Below the pieces are notes generated by a model. That model was not told the DNA's origin and made no database searches. It saw only the letters and a program-made list of their open reading frames with translations. From assembly GCA_911728435.2 (NCBI GenBank), contig OU452209.1, positions 11,700,869 through 11,764,868 of the forward strand: 64,000 bases of DNA, written 5' to 3'. The DNA comes from Apoderus coryli (Eukaryota > Arthropoda > Insecta > Coleoptera > Attelabidae). This document shows positions 23,015-32,520 of the stretch, one piece after another. Position 1 is the stretch's first letter. Every line of letters starts with the position of its first letter. A program made the translations under genes and the position numbers.

Positions 23015-25037
23015 ATTATATTCGAGAACACTATTCTTATCTTCTATTATTATTATTATTAAATTCTAAACAATCAGCTTAAACATCAGCCCTTCCCGAA
23101 TCAATTAAAATTAGCAGAGTTAATTCCAATTAAAAAACTTCGGAAATCAGCCCAAAACCCTGACTCGTAAGGCTCATTGACTCTATTTTGAAGGTCGTAT
23201 CTATGTAAATGTAGAAATAGCCTTTAACAGAGTAGCCCGACAATTCTTGATATCTGTGGTCTATGATGTGTAGTGGAACAACTAGATGCTCTTTCCCAAA
23301 GCATGTATGAGTTTAGTAAGAGCAGATCAACTTAGGTACTCTAAAATGTGTGGTTGCAGTGGTATGGGTTCTAAAAAGAGGAGCGCGTTCATCGCTTTAA
23401 ACGTTGTAAATGCTCGTTGTTGTTGTGTTAATTCAGCACCTACGAAGAACATAATTGAAAGGCTGAAGAAAACGCAGTTCTCAGCGTATATAATAAACAT
23501 AAATGAAGTTATTTTAGCTAATGAAAAATATAAAACCGAAACGACAAAGACATCCAAATTATATGCGGTATCCCTCATGGTTTCGTTCTGGTAAGTTTTC
23601 TAAGGAGTTAATTTTACGACTTAATTCTCAAAATGCAAATGGAAGACGGGATTCGAAGACGATTTGGGCATAAGCCCGAAGGCAAGCAGCAAGGAAGATT
23701 TAATATACAAAGTCGAAGGAATGGATAACGGAAAGCGGCATGTGTGGCTCAAGGGCAGTAGTGCATACGCTGGGGAATTTAGAGATAAAACGAGCTTATT
23801 ACGGAAATCAGTTTGCTAAACTATAACAGAAAGCTGTCACTATTTGGAAAATATTGGAATTGTCAATTGTTTCATCAGTCATAACAGATTTGAAGTTGCA
23901 ATTTCTTTTTTAGATGTATTAACAAACGGATAGCATTCATTCAAAAATCATTTTCGATATCTTTTGGTGTACCTTTAAACACGGTAGCTTGCTACAAATG
24001 ATCTCTGAATGCTGGGTGCAACTCAGCATAAATACCAATATTTGGGAATATTCTTGTTCGTGGTGGTCACGCAGAGACAGCTCAAAGAGACTTCATTACC
24101 ATCGAAGGCACGTAATAGTTGTGCACATGGGGCAGCTTTCAAATGTGTCTATGACGTCAGTGTCGGCGCAAGATTTTAAATTTGCCTGAGCTGATTAAAC
24201 GTCGGGACTGGACTGTCTCAAATTTATCAGTATTAATATAATACTGAGCCAATGAATTTTTTATTTTTTTGCTGTATTTTTATGTCTTATTAACTTCAAA
24301 ATTTCTTGTAAGCGGTACATCCAAACGATTTTTCCGAAGAGTACCTTTTTTTGTTGGGTAATAAACGAGCTATCATTCTTTGTAATTACCAAGTTTCTAA
24401 AGTAAACATCAAAAAAGTTATGAATGAAAATTTAGCTTAGACATTGTGTGACTAGCGCATTGTGTTTTAAAGGAGCGCGAGTATTTTTAATCGATTCTGC
24501 GACCCCAAAAACATTCATATGAAAAAATTGAGATCGTTGTTTCTAATAATTCATAGTCAGTGGGGAAGAATAGTAACAAAAATAGTTTTTTAACTCCCTG
24601 TATCTCGCAATTTGGCCATGTCTTTCTGAAACACCCTGTATAATCCGGATAGTTACAAAACATTCATCAGCATTGGCTGCAGAAATTTTTTTAGGATAAG
24701 GCAAAAAAATATTGATTAGATTTAGGTTTTAATACTCCTAAATCCAAAGAAGAAAAATCAAATCAAAAATTCAATTAGTTTTTGTGAAAATATCCGAACT
24801 GGAGCCGCACATTATATGCATGCTCAACAGCCCTGGTATGTGTGCAATGTATGTAGTAACATCACTTTTTATGAGTTATAATCAACGCTTTAAAAGCGTT
24901 AAATTACACAAATATCGTATATGTAGATATGTTGCGAGTTATTTAATTCACATTTTGTGTTTAATGGATGTATAAATATTAATTAAAAATGTAGTAAATT
25001 TATGTCAATGGGCGAGGACTATCTGTAAATTACTGTA
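23015..25037. other. unassigned stretch
   Basis: Open frames at 23286-23594 (plus) and 23327-23578 (minus) overlap and show no family motif. Near 24600-24650 TTTCTGAAACACCCTGTATA looks like one end of an eroded MITE. No gene is supported. Confidence 0.45.
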
Positions 25038-25039
25038 TA

Positions 25040-25379
25040 CAGGGTGGTCCAACGAAAAGTTTGCACCTAGCTTTTCTCTTTTTTTTGTAGTCGAATGCGA
25101 AAATGCTCGGACACGTCGATTTTGCTTTTGAGGGGGACACATTTTAAACATATTTTTCGATCTGCGCCTTTAACCCCCTAGCGGGGGTGAGTAACAACCC
25201 TAAAATTTTAAATGGAAAGAGGGGTCTAATGACATATCATTTGAAAGGACACAAAATTGTCTTTCTAATGATACCCTATTTGTCGAATTTTACTAAAACA
25301 GTTAATACGAAAACGACTTTAAAGACATTAAGCCGATAATTTTGGTATTAATGAGAAATACAAATAAGTTTTAATTATT
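25040..25379 (+). repeat. left terminal inverted repeat, copy 1
   Basis: A 340-bp arm identical to the complement of 26787-27126. Arms this long are unusual beside the roughly 30-bp ends of classical mariner. They include AACCCCCTAGCGGGGGTGAG, a short internal palindrome around CCCCCTAGCGGGGG. Confidence 0.95.
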
Positions 25380-25608
25380 ACGACTGAAAACAACTACAAT
25401 CATTTCTAAATTATTTACTTTGAAGAAAAACGGGATTTCAAAAACACGATCTTATTTATCAGAACTAAATTCCTCACTAATCGTTTGCGTTTTTTGTTGA
25501 AATAAAAACTGCAGATACGTGTAGGAAAAGAATTTACACCGTTTATTTTAGTCTTTTCATTGATTCAGTTTGGTTGCTTCTCAAGTTATTTTACTTTTAC
25601 CGTACAAA

Positions 25609-26682
25609 ATGATTTATTCCATTCTAGAACGAGTTGAAATTGTTAAACTTTATTTTCAAAATAATAGTAGTGCTAGACTTACGGCTCGCTTATTTAATGA
25701 GAGACATCCCGATAAAAATGTGAATGATGTGTACGTTGGCAAGTTAGTTAAAAAGTTTGTAGATACCGGATCTGTCTGTAATGTAAAACACCAGCCGCAG
25801 AAACCGATCAGAAATGAAGCTGTGGAAGTCGCTGTTTTAGGGCATGTTGAAATGGATCATAGTCAAAGTACCCGTCAACTAGCTGAAGCCTCAGGTGTCT
25901 CCCGTTCGTCCATAATACGAATTTTAAAAGCGTACAAATTTCATCCGTACAAAATCAAATTAGTACAGGAACTAAATGAGGATGATCCTGATAGAAGGCT
26001 GCAATTTTGTGAAGCAATGAGCCAGCGTTTAATTGAAGATCCGCAATTATTATTTAACATTTGTTTTTCCGACGAATGCACATTTTATTTGAATGGAGCT
26101 GTAAATAGGCACAATTGCCGTTACTGGGATGACAGTAACCCACATTTATTCCGTGAGGTTCATACCCAGTATCCTCAAAAAATAAACGTCTGGTGTGGCA
26201 TATTAGGAAATCATATTATAGGACCACTTTTTATTCCTGGAAATTTAACTGGTGAAGTGTACCTAAACATGCTTGAAGACACAATTGATCCTTTAATAAC
26301 ACAAATAATAGAAGATGACCAAAATCATACTGCTGATCGGCTTTATTTCCAGCAAGATGGAGCACCTCCGCACTATGTGGCTCCTGTAAGACAGTTCTTA
26401 GATGACCGGTTCCCTGGACGGTGGATTGGAAGGAGGGGCCCAATTGAATGGCCTGCCAGGTCACCGGATTTATCGCCTTTAGACTTTTTTCTTTGGGGGC
26501 ACTTAAAAAATAAATGTTTTGCCACGAAGCCCGAGTCCATAGAAGATCTTCGCCAACGCATTACAGAAGAGTGCAGAAACATAACACCTGATATGCTACA
26601 AAATGTTAGAAATAGATTTGAACAAAATCTGTATTATTGTATGGAATCAAATGGGTCTCATTTTCAACATTTGTTAATGTAA
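25609..26682 (+). CDS. DD41D transposase (DUF4817-type N-terminus)
   Basis: I chose the ATG at 25609 because it opens the conserved IYSILERVEIVKLYFQ helix-turn-helix; upstream in-frame codons add only a leader. The 357-residue protein has an N-terminal DUF4817-like helix-turn-helix (about 1-55), a second one (about 85-120, STRQLAEASGVSRSSIIRIL), then a DDE domain. The catalytic Asp residues are D155 (in CFSDECTFY), D250 (in FQQDGAPPHY) and D292 (in SPDLSPLDFFLWG). The second and third are separated by 41 residues, hence DD41D. It should bind the long TIRs and catalyse cut-and-paste at TA sites. All catalytic residues are present with no frameshift. The other genomic copy differs at one residue (Glu versus Asp at 309). 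Confidence 0.95.
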   Translation: MIYSILERVEIVKLYFQNNSSARLTARLFNERHPDKNVNDVYVGKLVKKFVDTGSVCNVKHQPQKPIRNEAVEVAVLGHVEMDHSQSTRQLAEASGVSRSSIIRILKAYKFHPYKIKLVQELNEDDPDRRLQFCEAMSQRLIEDPQLLFNICFSDECTFYLNGAVNRHNCRYWDDSNPHLFREVHTQYPQKINVWCGILGNHIIGPLFIPGNLTGEVYLNMLEDTIDPLITQIIEDDQNHTADRLYFQQDGAPPHYVAPVRQFLDDRFPGRWIGRRGPIEWPARSPDLSPLDFFLWGHLKNKCFATKPESIEDLRQRITEECRNITPDMLQNVRNRFEQNLYYCMESNGSHFQHLLM

Positions 26683-26786
26683 CGTTTTAATAAATCAATT
26701 TAACAGCTTGTTTACTTTTTTTACAAAGCAATGTTAAAACTAACAAACATTGGAATGTACTAACGATTGCAGGTGTTTTCACTCGC

Positions 26787-27126
26787 AATAATTAAAACTT
26801 ATTTGTATTTCTCATTAATACCAAAATTATCGGCTTAATGTCTTTAAAGTCGTTTTCGTATTAACTGTTTTAGTAAAATTCGACAAATAGGGTATCATTA
26901 GAAAGACAATTTTGTGTCCTTTCAAATGATATGTCATTAGACCCCTCTTTCCATTTAAAATTTTAGGGTTGTTACTCACCCCCGCTAGGGGGTTAAAGGC
27001 GCAGATCGAAAAATATGTTTAAAATGTGTCCCCCTCAAAAGCAAAATCGACGTGTCCGAGCATTTTCGCATTCGACTACAAAAAAAAGAGAAAAGCTAGG
27101 TGCAAACTTTTCGTTGGACCACCCTG
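26787..27126 (-). repeat. right terminal inverted repeat, copy 1
   Basis: Exact inverted partner of the left arm; it starts about 104 bp after the transposase stop codon. Confidence 0.95.
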
Positions 27127-27351
27127 TATATTGCGATACATTAAACTGCAATATTTATTTTACGTTATGTTCGACATAGAACTGTAACATTTAATGTTCA
27201 CTTGGAACTAGTAAAATTTTAGAGCTATGTTATAGGTAAATTGAAATAAAAACTACTTCTTCAAAATGGATCCGAATTAATTTCGAAGGGTATCATTGGC
27301 AAAGTGACGGTCCCAGGATGGCCATATTATGCACTGTGTTCAAGGTAAGAA

Positions 27352-27519
27352 TGCAATAGCATTGTCAAAGTCTTCATCAAAGAAAAAACCTACGAAAAAT
27401 GGCAAAACATGTCGAACCAATCGCAATCAAAGCTATCCGAATCAAAAAAGTCAACGAAACCTTCGAGCTTTACACCCAGACCAAGGCACCAACAAGTCGC
27501 TATAACAATAATAATATGT
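27352..27519 (+). pseudogene. older LINE C-terminal end, part 1 (before nested LINE)
   Basis: One frame reads IVKVFIKEKTYEKWQNMS and continues to ...RPRHQQVAITIII at the insertion point. It carries on in the same frame beyond the nested LINE at 28961. KWQ followed by a QVxIT segment is typical of the region after the RNase H domain in I/Jockey-type LINE ORF2. The upstream part is lost, so only the last portion of the protein survives. Confidence 0.6.
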
Positions 27520-28954
27520 TAATAGCGTATTTCAGAAGCCCAGTGAATCTGATGTCAGTATTGTGAATAATTTCTCTTATTCCACGATTTCTGTGTCGAA
27601 TATTACTGAAACTGAAATAATTGATTCTTGTGAAAAATTGAAAAACAAGTTTACGGCCGGACCTGATGGGTTGTCATCGTTTTTAATAAAGGATTGCGTG
27701 GGAATCTTGGCGAGTCCACTAGCAACAATATTTAATAGGGCTCTCAACGAAGGCAAGTTTCCAGATCGGTGGCGAGAGGCAAGAGTTGTGCCTGTTTATA
27801 AAGCAGGCCACAGATCGCTCATCAATAACTATCGGCCGATTTCTATATTATCCAATTTCTCTAAATTATTTGAAGCTGTGCTGTATAACAGAATATGTAA
27901 TTCCGTACATGGGCAAGTTTCCCTTAATCAGCATGGGTTTTTCACCGGGAGGTCCACTGCCACTAACCTTGCAATTTTTACTCAGCAAGTGAACGAGGTT
28001 GTTGATGGTGGTGGGCAATTTGATGTATTGTATACAGACTTTGCTAAAGCATTTGATCGTTTGGATCACCGAATACTTGTTCAAAAGCTCGATCGATTCG
28101 GATTTGATGATGGTTTGAAGTCGTTAATTACTTCATATCTTCAGAACAGACTTCAATATATATATTATAACGGCTATACGTCAGAGAGGTATTGGGCTTC
28201 CTCAGGCCTTCCGCAGGGATCCAATTTGGGTCAACTGCTTTTTTCTATTTTTATAAATGATCTAGATGATTGTCTGTGTGTAAAACGGCTTTTTTTTGCC
28301 GACGATCTTAAGTTGTTCGCCCCTATTACTTCTCATGTAGACTGTCTTCGGTTGCAGGACGATCTGAGAGCTGTGGAACATTGGTGTAACGTTAATAATC
28401 TATCGCTCAACGAGAATAAATGCAAATGTATGATATTCACTACAAGGAAGAATATTATAAGTTTTCGCTACACGGTTGGTGGGACCGCACAAGCTAGGTG
28501 TCTGACTGCTGCTGACCTGGGCGTGCTTTTCGACTCTAGTCTATCATTTGTGCCTCATGTGGCTGCTAGGACTGGTGAAGCTGTGAGACCAGACTTGGCG
28601 CCCGCAATCCTTTAACTTTCTACTCTCAGCGCCCTTGCACTAACCTCTATACAAAATCGCCCGTATATGTCATGTGTAATAATTTTAATTTGATTTGAGC
28701 TGACTGTGACATTTTTAATTGTTCAGGGGAAGCACTTAGGGGGCTGCTCTGACTGTTTGAGCGTCGTAGTTTCTCTTTTTGTTCTTGTTAATTGTTTAAT
28801 TAGTGCAGATCAATTATGTTTTACTTTTAATGGATTGCTTATTGTGTTATGTATAATATTTTGTTTTTTTTTTGTGGAATTACCTATTGTATTATAATTT
28901 TGCTCTGTTAAGGGAGAAATCTGTTGAGCAATAAAGGCTATTATTATTATTATT
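27520..28954 (+). mobile_element. LINE, 5'-truncated, nested in an older LINE
   Basis: A 1435-bp insertion sits between two copies of ATATGT (27514-27519 and 28955-28960). It encodes RT and ends with AATAAAGGC and (TTA)n at about 28938-28954. Removing it together with one ATATGT restores a continuous frame of about 130 codons in the flanking older LINE, which fixes the insertion boundaries well. Confidence 0.85.
27563..28615 (+). pseudogene. LINE reverse transcriptase, truncated at both ends
   Basis: The frame covers the RT from the fingers (CEKLKNKFTAGPDGL) through NYRPISILSNFSKLFEAVL, FAKAFDRLDH, GLPQGSNLGQLLFSIFIND and the catalytic FADD (about 28298-28309) to the DLGVLFDSSLSFVPHV thumb motif. 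The usual C-terminal domain is missing: after HVAARTGEAV the frame runs into unrelated sequence and stops. The endonuclease is lost by 5' truncation. Tyr is replaced by Phe in the YADD box, a tolerated change in many LINEs. This copy cannot move by itself. Confidence 0.85.
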
Positions 28955-28960
28955 ATATGT

Positions 28961-29170
28961 CATCATACAAAGCTCAGCTCACCAAATCCGTTAGACCCAA
29001 ATGTAACACCTGCAATTCAACACAATTTACTGACTGAATGCCAAGAAACCCAACAAACACGAAGAAAACTGGACATACTAGAGAACATGGACGAAGCATT
29101 TAGCCAAGAAATAAATATTGAAAATATACTTAAATTTATAGTAAATTACGAGTTACAAAATAAACTGTAA
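28961..29170 (+). pseudogene. older LINE C-terminal end, part 2
   Basis: This continues the frame of 27352-27519 after the nested insertion: CHHTKLSSPNPLDPN, then LLTECQETQQTRRKL and ENILKFIVNYELQNKL to the TAA at 29168. The pattern of a short Leu-rich stretch with a Cys, a basic stretch, and a final hydrophobic ILxFI helix is that of the C-terminal tail of I/Jockey-type ORF2 proteins, where a Cys/His cluster often stands. Only scattered Cys/His remain. Confidence 0.6.
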
Positions 29171-29644
29171 AATAATGATAAAAAGCATGCAATATTTTAC
29201 GTTATGAAAAATTTAAAAAAAAATGTATTCCTTTGTCAAGCCGGCAAATTTTCACATCTCGTATAAACGCGTGTTTATTATTTTTGCAATTTTGCGGGGA
29301 TGCCTACTTCCTTTAGCTAAAGCCCTGTTTCTATGCGATTTCTTCAAACATTATTATCTTTTCGTGACGCACCTGCCTCGTGCCTTTATACAATATCATT
29401 TTTCACGAATGTACATTTAATATAAAAAAATTTAAATTGAAAAGTAGTCCAAAACTCACATTGGAGTTCCAGGAAATACTGAATTTAACTTTTATAGTGA
29501 AAAATTGTCAGGCAGAATACCGTAGGTATTTGTTAAACATAATATATTTTGGAATTACATTAATTTGAAATGTTCCAATAGCAAAACAGCATTTAAAGGC
29601 TTCTACATTAACAGAGGAAAATGGTTAAATGAAAAAAATAATAA
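29171..29644. other. AT-rich spacer before the Copia insertion
   Basis: Two unrecognised open frames (29223-29420, 29380-29568), no motif. It may include the 3' UTR of the older LINE. Confidence 0.5.
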
Positions 29645-29649
29645 ATTTT

Positions 29650-29792
29650 TGTTGGAAGTTGTTATATTGCATCATATTGTATATAGTAAAAAATAGTGAT
29701 AGTTGTCAGAATATAAATAAAACGTATAAGAGTTGTTAAAAGTTAATATATTATTTTACTTCATAAGGTTGTTCAACCACGCTCTGCTAACA
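29650..29792 (+). repeat. 5' LTR (Copia)
   Basis: 143 bp, TG...CA ends with the inverted TGTTGG/CTAACA. Promoter and polyadenylation signals are expected here; an AATAAA occurs at about 29715-29720. I see no difference from the 3' LTR. Confidence 0.95.
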
Positions 29793-29806
29793 GGTTATGG
29801 GTCCGC
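29793..29806 (+). promoter_or_regulatory. primer-binding site, initiator-tRNA-Met-like
   Basis: GGTTATGGGTCCGC directly follows the 5' LTR. It resembles the complement of the initiator tRNA-Met anticodon region used by Copia as a half-tRNA primer (GGTTATGGGCCC type), with one change. Confidence 0.7.
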
Positions 29807-29948
29807 AACTGTATTAGAAGTGTGAGTAGAAGAATTGGAAGTTAATTAATCCACAAAAACTGTAAATTTTTCCGAAATTCTGAATTTAAGAAAAAATCTG
29901 ACAGTATTTGACATATATCAAAAAAGTTAAAAAAAAAAATATTAAATA

Positions 29949-32174
29949 ATGTCTACTAACGAAGAATTGGAGGCTCAGATTGATATTTTAAGAAAGGAAC
30001 TCGATAAACGAAAATCCACAACAATTATCTCAACCGCTGTAGGAGGTTTATCTGAAAATAAACACCTGGATGGTACAAATTACAATGATTGGAAGTTTTG
30101 GATGAAGAACTACTTAATAGACGCAGGTTTATGGCACTGTATTGAACCTAAAGTCGGACAAAACATTGATGAAGATGTAGATCAACGAACTTTAGCAAAA
30201 ATTAACTTATCGTTAAAGCCGTGTGCAGCTGCAGAAACAAAAAAAGCCAAAACAGCCAAAGAAGCATGGGATAATCTGAAAAAAGCTTACGAAAATAGTG
30301 GTATAGTACGTTTAGTTAGTTTATATTCAAGTCTTTTCAAAACTAATTTTGATTCCTGTTCCTCAATGCAAGAATATATTGATAAAATTATTCATATTGA
30401 AGTGGGGGAGGAATTGCCTACAGAATTTGAAACAAAAAAAATAATTATTGAACCTGTGGAAGAAGTTTTTGAAGAAACATCGAACGAATTAGGCGAAGTT
30501 GAGGATATTTTAAAAGAAAACGAAAGAGATGAAAATCAAGAAAACCAGATCAGAAAATCAAATCGTGTTCATGTGCCAAACAAAAATATTTTTAACTCAG
30601 ATTTTATATGTCAAGCTGCGTTCGAATCATTCTCGCTCGATCCAAATACGATGGATGAAGCTTTATTGGGGACAAATGCAAGTGAATGGCATAAAGCAAT
30701 GAACGAGGAAATGGAAGCACATAAAAGGAATAACACTTGGGAAATCTGTGAACTTCCTTCCGGCAAGAAACCTGTAAAAAGTAAATGGACTTTTAAAACC
30801 AAATTTACAAAAACTGGTGAAATAGATCGCTATAAAGCACGATTGGTAGCAAAAGGTTATTCACAAGTTTCAGGCATTGATTACGAAGAAACATATTCTC
30901 CGGTAATTAGGTACAGTTCCATCAGACTTCTTCTCGCACTAGCCGCCAAATACGATTGGGAAATCGATCAGATGGACGTTGTCACCGCTTTTCTACACCC
31001 AAAGCTTGATGAAGAAATATATATGGAACTACCTGATGGAAGAATTTGTAGATTATTAAAAACTCTTTATGGCCTAAAGCAGTCAAGTCGGATGTGGAAC
31101 AAAGAACTGGACTCAGCCATAAAAGAACTAGGTTTTAAGCAATCAATGTACGACCCATGTGTTTATTCTAGAAGAAAAAATGGTAAAGATATAGTTTTAG
31201 CAATATACGTAGATGACATTTTAATATTTTCAAATGATATATATGAAAAAAATAATCTTAAAATGATGTTAATGAAACGTTTTAAGATGAAAGATTTTGG
31301 AGAAGCACATTATTGCCTTGGTATGAGAATCACTCGAGATAGAAGAAAAAAGACCATTACTCTTGACCAAGAAAAATATATTACGGATATTCTTACCCGT
31401 TTCAACATGTCAAATTGTAATGGAATATCCACTCCTTTGGATATAAACCAAGCATTTACCAAAGATGGACAACCTAAGACAAATGCTGAAAAGAAAGAAA
31501 TGTCAAAGTTTCCCTATCAAGAGGCAATCGGATGCATTATGTACGCAGCACAATGTACTCGCCCAGACATAGCTTATTCAGTGGGGGTGCTTTCACGATT
31601 CAATCAAAATCCTGGCAAAGTTCATTGGGCAGCAGTCAAACGAATCTTCCGTTATTTAAAAAACACCGTAAATTTCAAGTTACAATTTAATCAATGTTTA
31701 GAAGATATTTGTGGTTATTGTGACTCTGATTGGGCCGGTGATCAAGATGATAGGAAGTCTACAGCGGCATATGTTTTCCTGCTTGGTGGAGGTGCCGTCA
31801 GTTGGGCGTCAAAGAAACAAACTACAGTCGCACTATCAACGACAGAAGCCGAATATATGGCTTTAAGTTTCGCTACACAGGAAGCTATATTTTTAAAGAA
31901 TCTTATTAATGAAATCATACCAGATAGTTTGAATTTCATAAAAATATACTGCGATAATAAAGGAGCGATTGATTTAAGTAAAAATGCAGGATACAGACCA
32001 AGAAGCAAGCACATCGATATAAAACACCATTTTGTACGGGAGATGCAAAACCGTGGTGAAATTCAAGTTCAGAGTATTTCTACAAAAGATATGGTAGCAG
32101 ATGCACTCACAAAAGGGATATCTAACGAAAAACTAAAAGAAATCTGTAGAAAGATGGGTCTTGCAGCAACATAA
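29949..32174 (+). CDS. Copia Gag-RT-RNase H fusion lacking protease and integrase
   Basis: The 741-residue ORF starts at the first ATG after the leader, with an acidic/basic N-terminal helix. Residues about 30-155 are Gag: GTNYNDWKFWMKNYL, KEAWDNLKKAYENSG. Near residues 155-170 the frame passes without a stop into an acidic linker typical of the region before the Copia RT (KSNRVHVPNKNI). RT follows, with WTFKTKF, YKARLVAKGYSQ and catalytic YVDD (31206-31217); RNase H has TTVALSTTEAEYMA and KHIDIKHHFVRE near the end. Missing are the CCHC knuckle, the protease DSG and the integrase HHCC/DDE. It could make a particle protein fused to RT but could not integrate by itself. Confidence 0.93.
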   Translation: MSTNEELEAQIDILRKELDKRKSTTIISTAVGGLSENKHLDGTNYNDWKFWMKNYLIDAGLWHCIEPKVGQNIDEDVDQRTLAKINLSLKPCAAAETKKAKTAKEAWDNLKKAYENSGIVRLVSLYSSLFKTNFDSCSSMQEYIDKIIHIEVGEELPTEFETKKIIIEPVEEVFEETSNELGEVEDILKENERDENQENQIRKSNRVHVPNKNIFNSDFICQAAFESFSLDPNTMDEALLGTNASEWHKAMNEEMEAHKRNNTWEICELPSGKKPVKSKWTFKTKFTKTGEIDRYKARLVAKGYSQVSGIDYEETYSPVIRYSSIRLLLALAAKYDWEIDQMDVVTAFLHPKLDEEIYMELPDGRICRLLKTLYGLKQSSRMWNKELDSAIKELGFKQSMYDPCVYSRRKNGKDIVLAIYVDDILIFSNDIYEKNNLKMMLMKRFKMKDFGEAHYCLGMRITRDRRKKTITLDQEKYITDILTRFNMSNCNGISTPLDINQAFTKDGQPKTNAEKKEMSKFPYQEAIGCIMYAAQCTRPDIAYSVGVLSRFNQNPGKVHWAAVKRIFRYLKNTVNFKLQFNQCLEDICGYCDSDWAGDQDDRKSTAAYVFLLGGGAVSWASKKQTTVALSTTEAEYMALSFATQEAIFLKNLINEIIPDSLNFIKIYCDNKGAIDLSKNAGYRPRSKHIDIKHHFVREMQNRGEIQVQSISTKDMVADALTKGISNEKLKEICRKMGLAAT

Positions 32175-32184
32175 CAAGTGGGGG
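32172..32184 (+). promoter_or_regulatory. polypurine tract
   Basis: A purine run ending AAGTGGGGG lies immediately before the 3' LTR, the position expected for the plus-strand primer. Confidence 0.75.
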
Positions 32185-32327
32185 TGTTGGAAGTTGTTAT
32201 ATTGCATCATATTGTATATAGTAAAAAATAGTGATAGTTGTCAGAATATAAATAAAACGTATAAGAGTTGTTAAAAGTTAATATATTATTTTACTTCATA
32301 AGGTTGTTCAACCACGCTCTGCTAACA
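32185..32327 (+). repeat. 3' LTR (Copia)
   Basis: 143 bp, no difference seen against 29650-29792. It is followed by the second ATTTT target copy. Confidence 0.95.
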
Positions 32328-32520
32328 ATTTTGCTTACAACTCCAAGGAACCCGCCTTCTATCCGACATGCTCAAATGCTAAATATTAAATTTAATATAG
32401 TTTATGTTCTAAATACAAGACGCGTTATTAACCCCTCGCGCAGTGGTGGGGGTGGCAGTTAGTGGTGCAAATATTTGTAGTCATCGTTAGTATAAATACT
32501 AAGTTTTATCTTATTCGGGT

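Larger units (their letters stand above)
25040..27126 (+). mobile_element. Tc1/mariner-superfamily transposon, copy 1, long TIRs, intact
   Basis: The 2087-bp element begins CAGGGTGGTCCAACGAAAAG and ends in its exact complement, flanked by TA (25038-25039 and 27127-27128), the target site of this superfamily. The terminal inverted repeats are perfect for 340 bp (25040-25379 and 26787-27126) and stay recognisable a little further. One intact transposase ORF lies between them. A second copy of the same length sits at 43626-45712 with only about four differences seen by eye. Intact ends, intact ORF and near-identity all point to recent movement. Confidence 0.96.
29650..32327 (+). mobile_element. 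Copia LTR retrotransposon, internally deleted, very recent
   Basis: Two 143-bp LTRs, identical by eye, start TGTTGG and end CTAACA. The whole element is flanked by the 5-bp duplication ATTTT (29645-29649 and 32328-32332). A primer-binding site and polypurine tract are in the expected places. The single ORF joins Gag to RT/RNase H and lacks the zinc knuckle, protease and integrase. At 2678 bp it is about half the length of a complete Copia element. Identical LTRs mean insertion too recent for visible divergence, so the deleted form was itself probably copied, using enzymes from an intact relative. Confidence 0.95.

Noticed and set aside
26231..26582. Minus-strand frames inside the transposase gene, repeated at 44817-45168
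   Set aside because: They recur only because the two transposons are nearly identical; they are antisense to the transposase.
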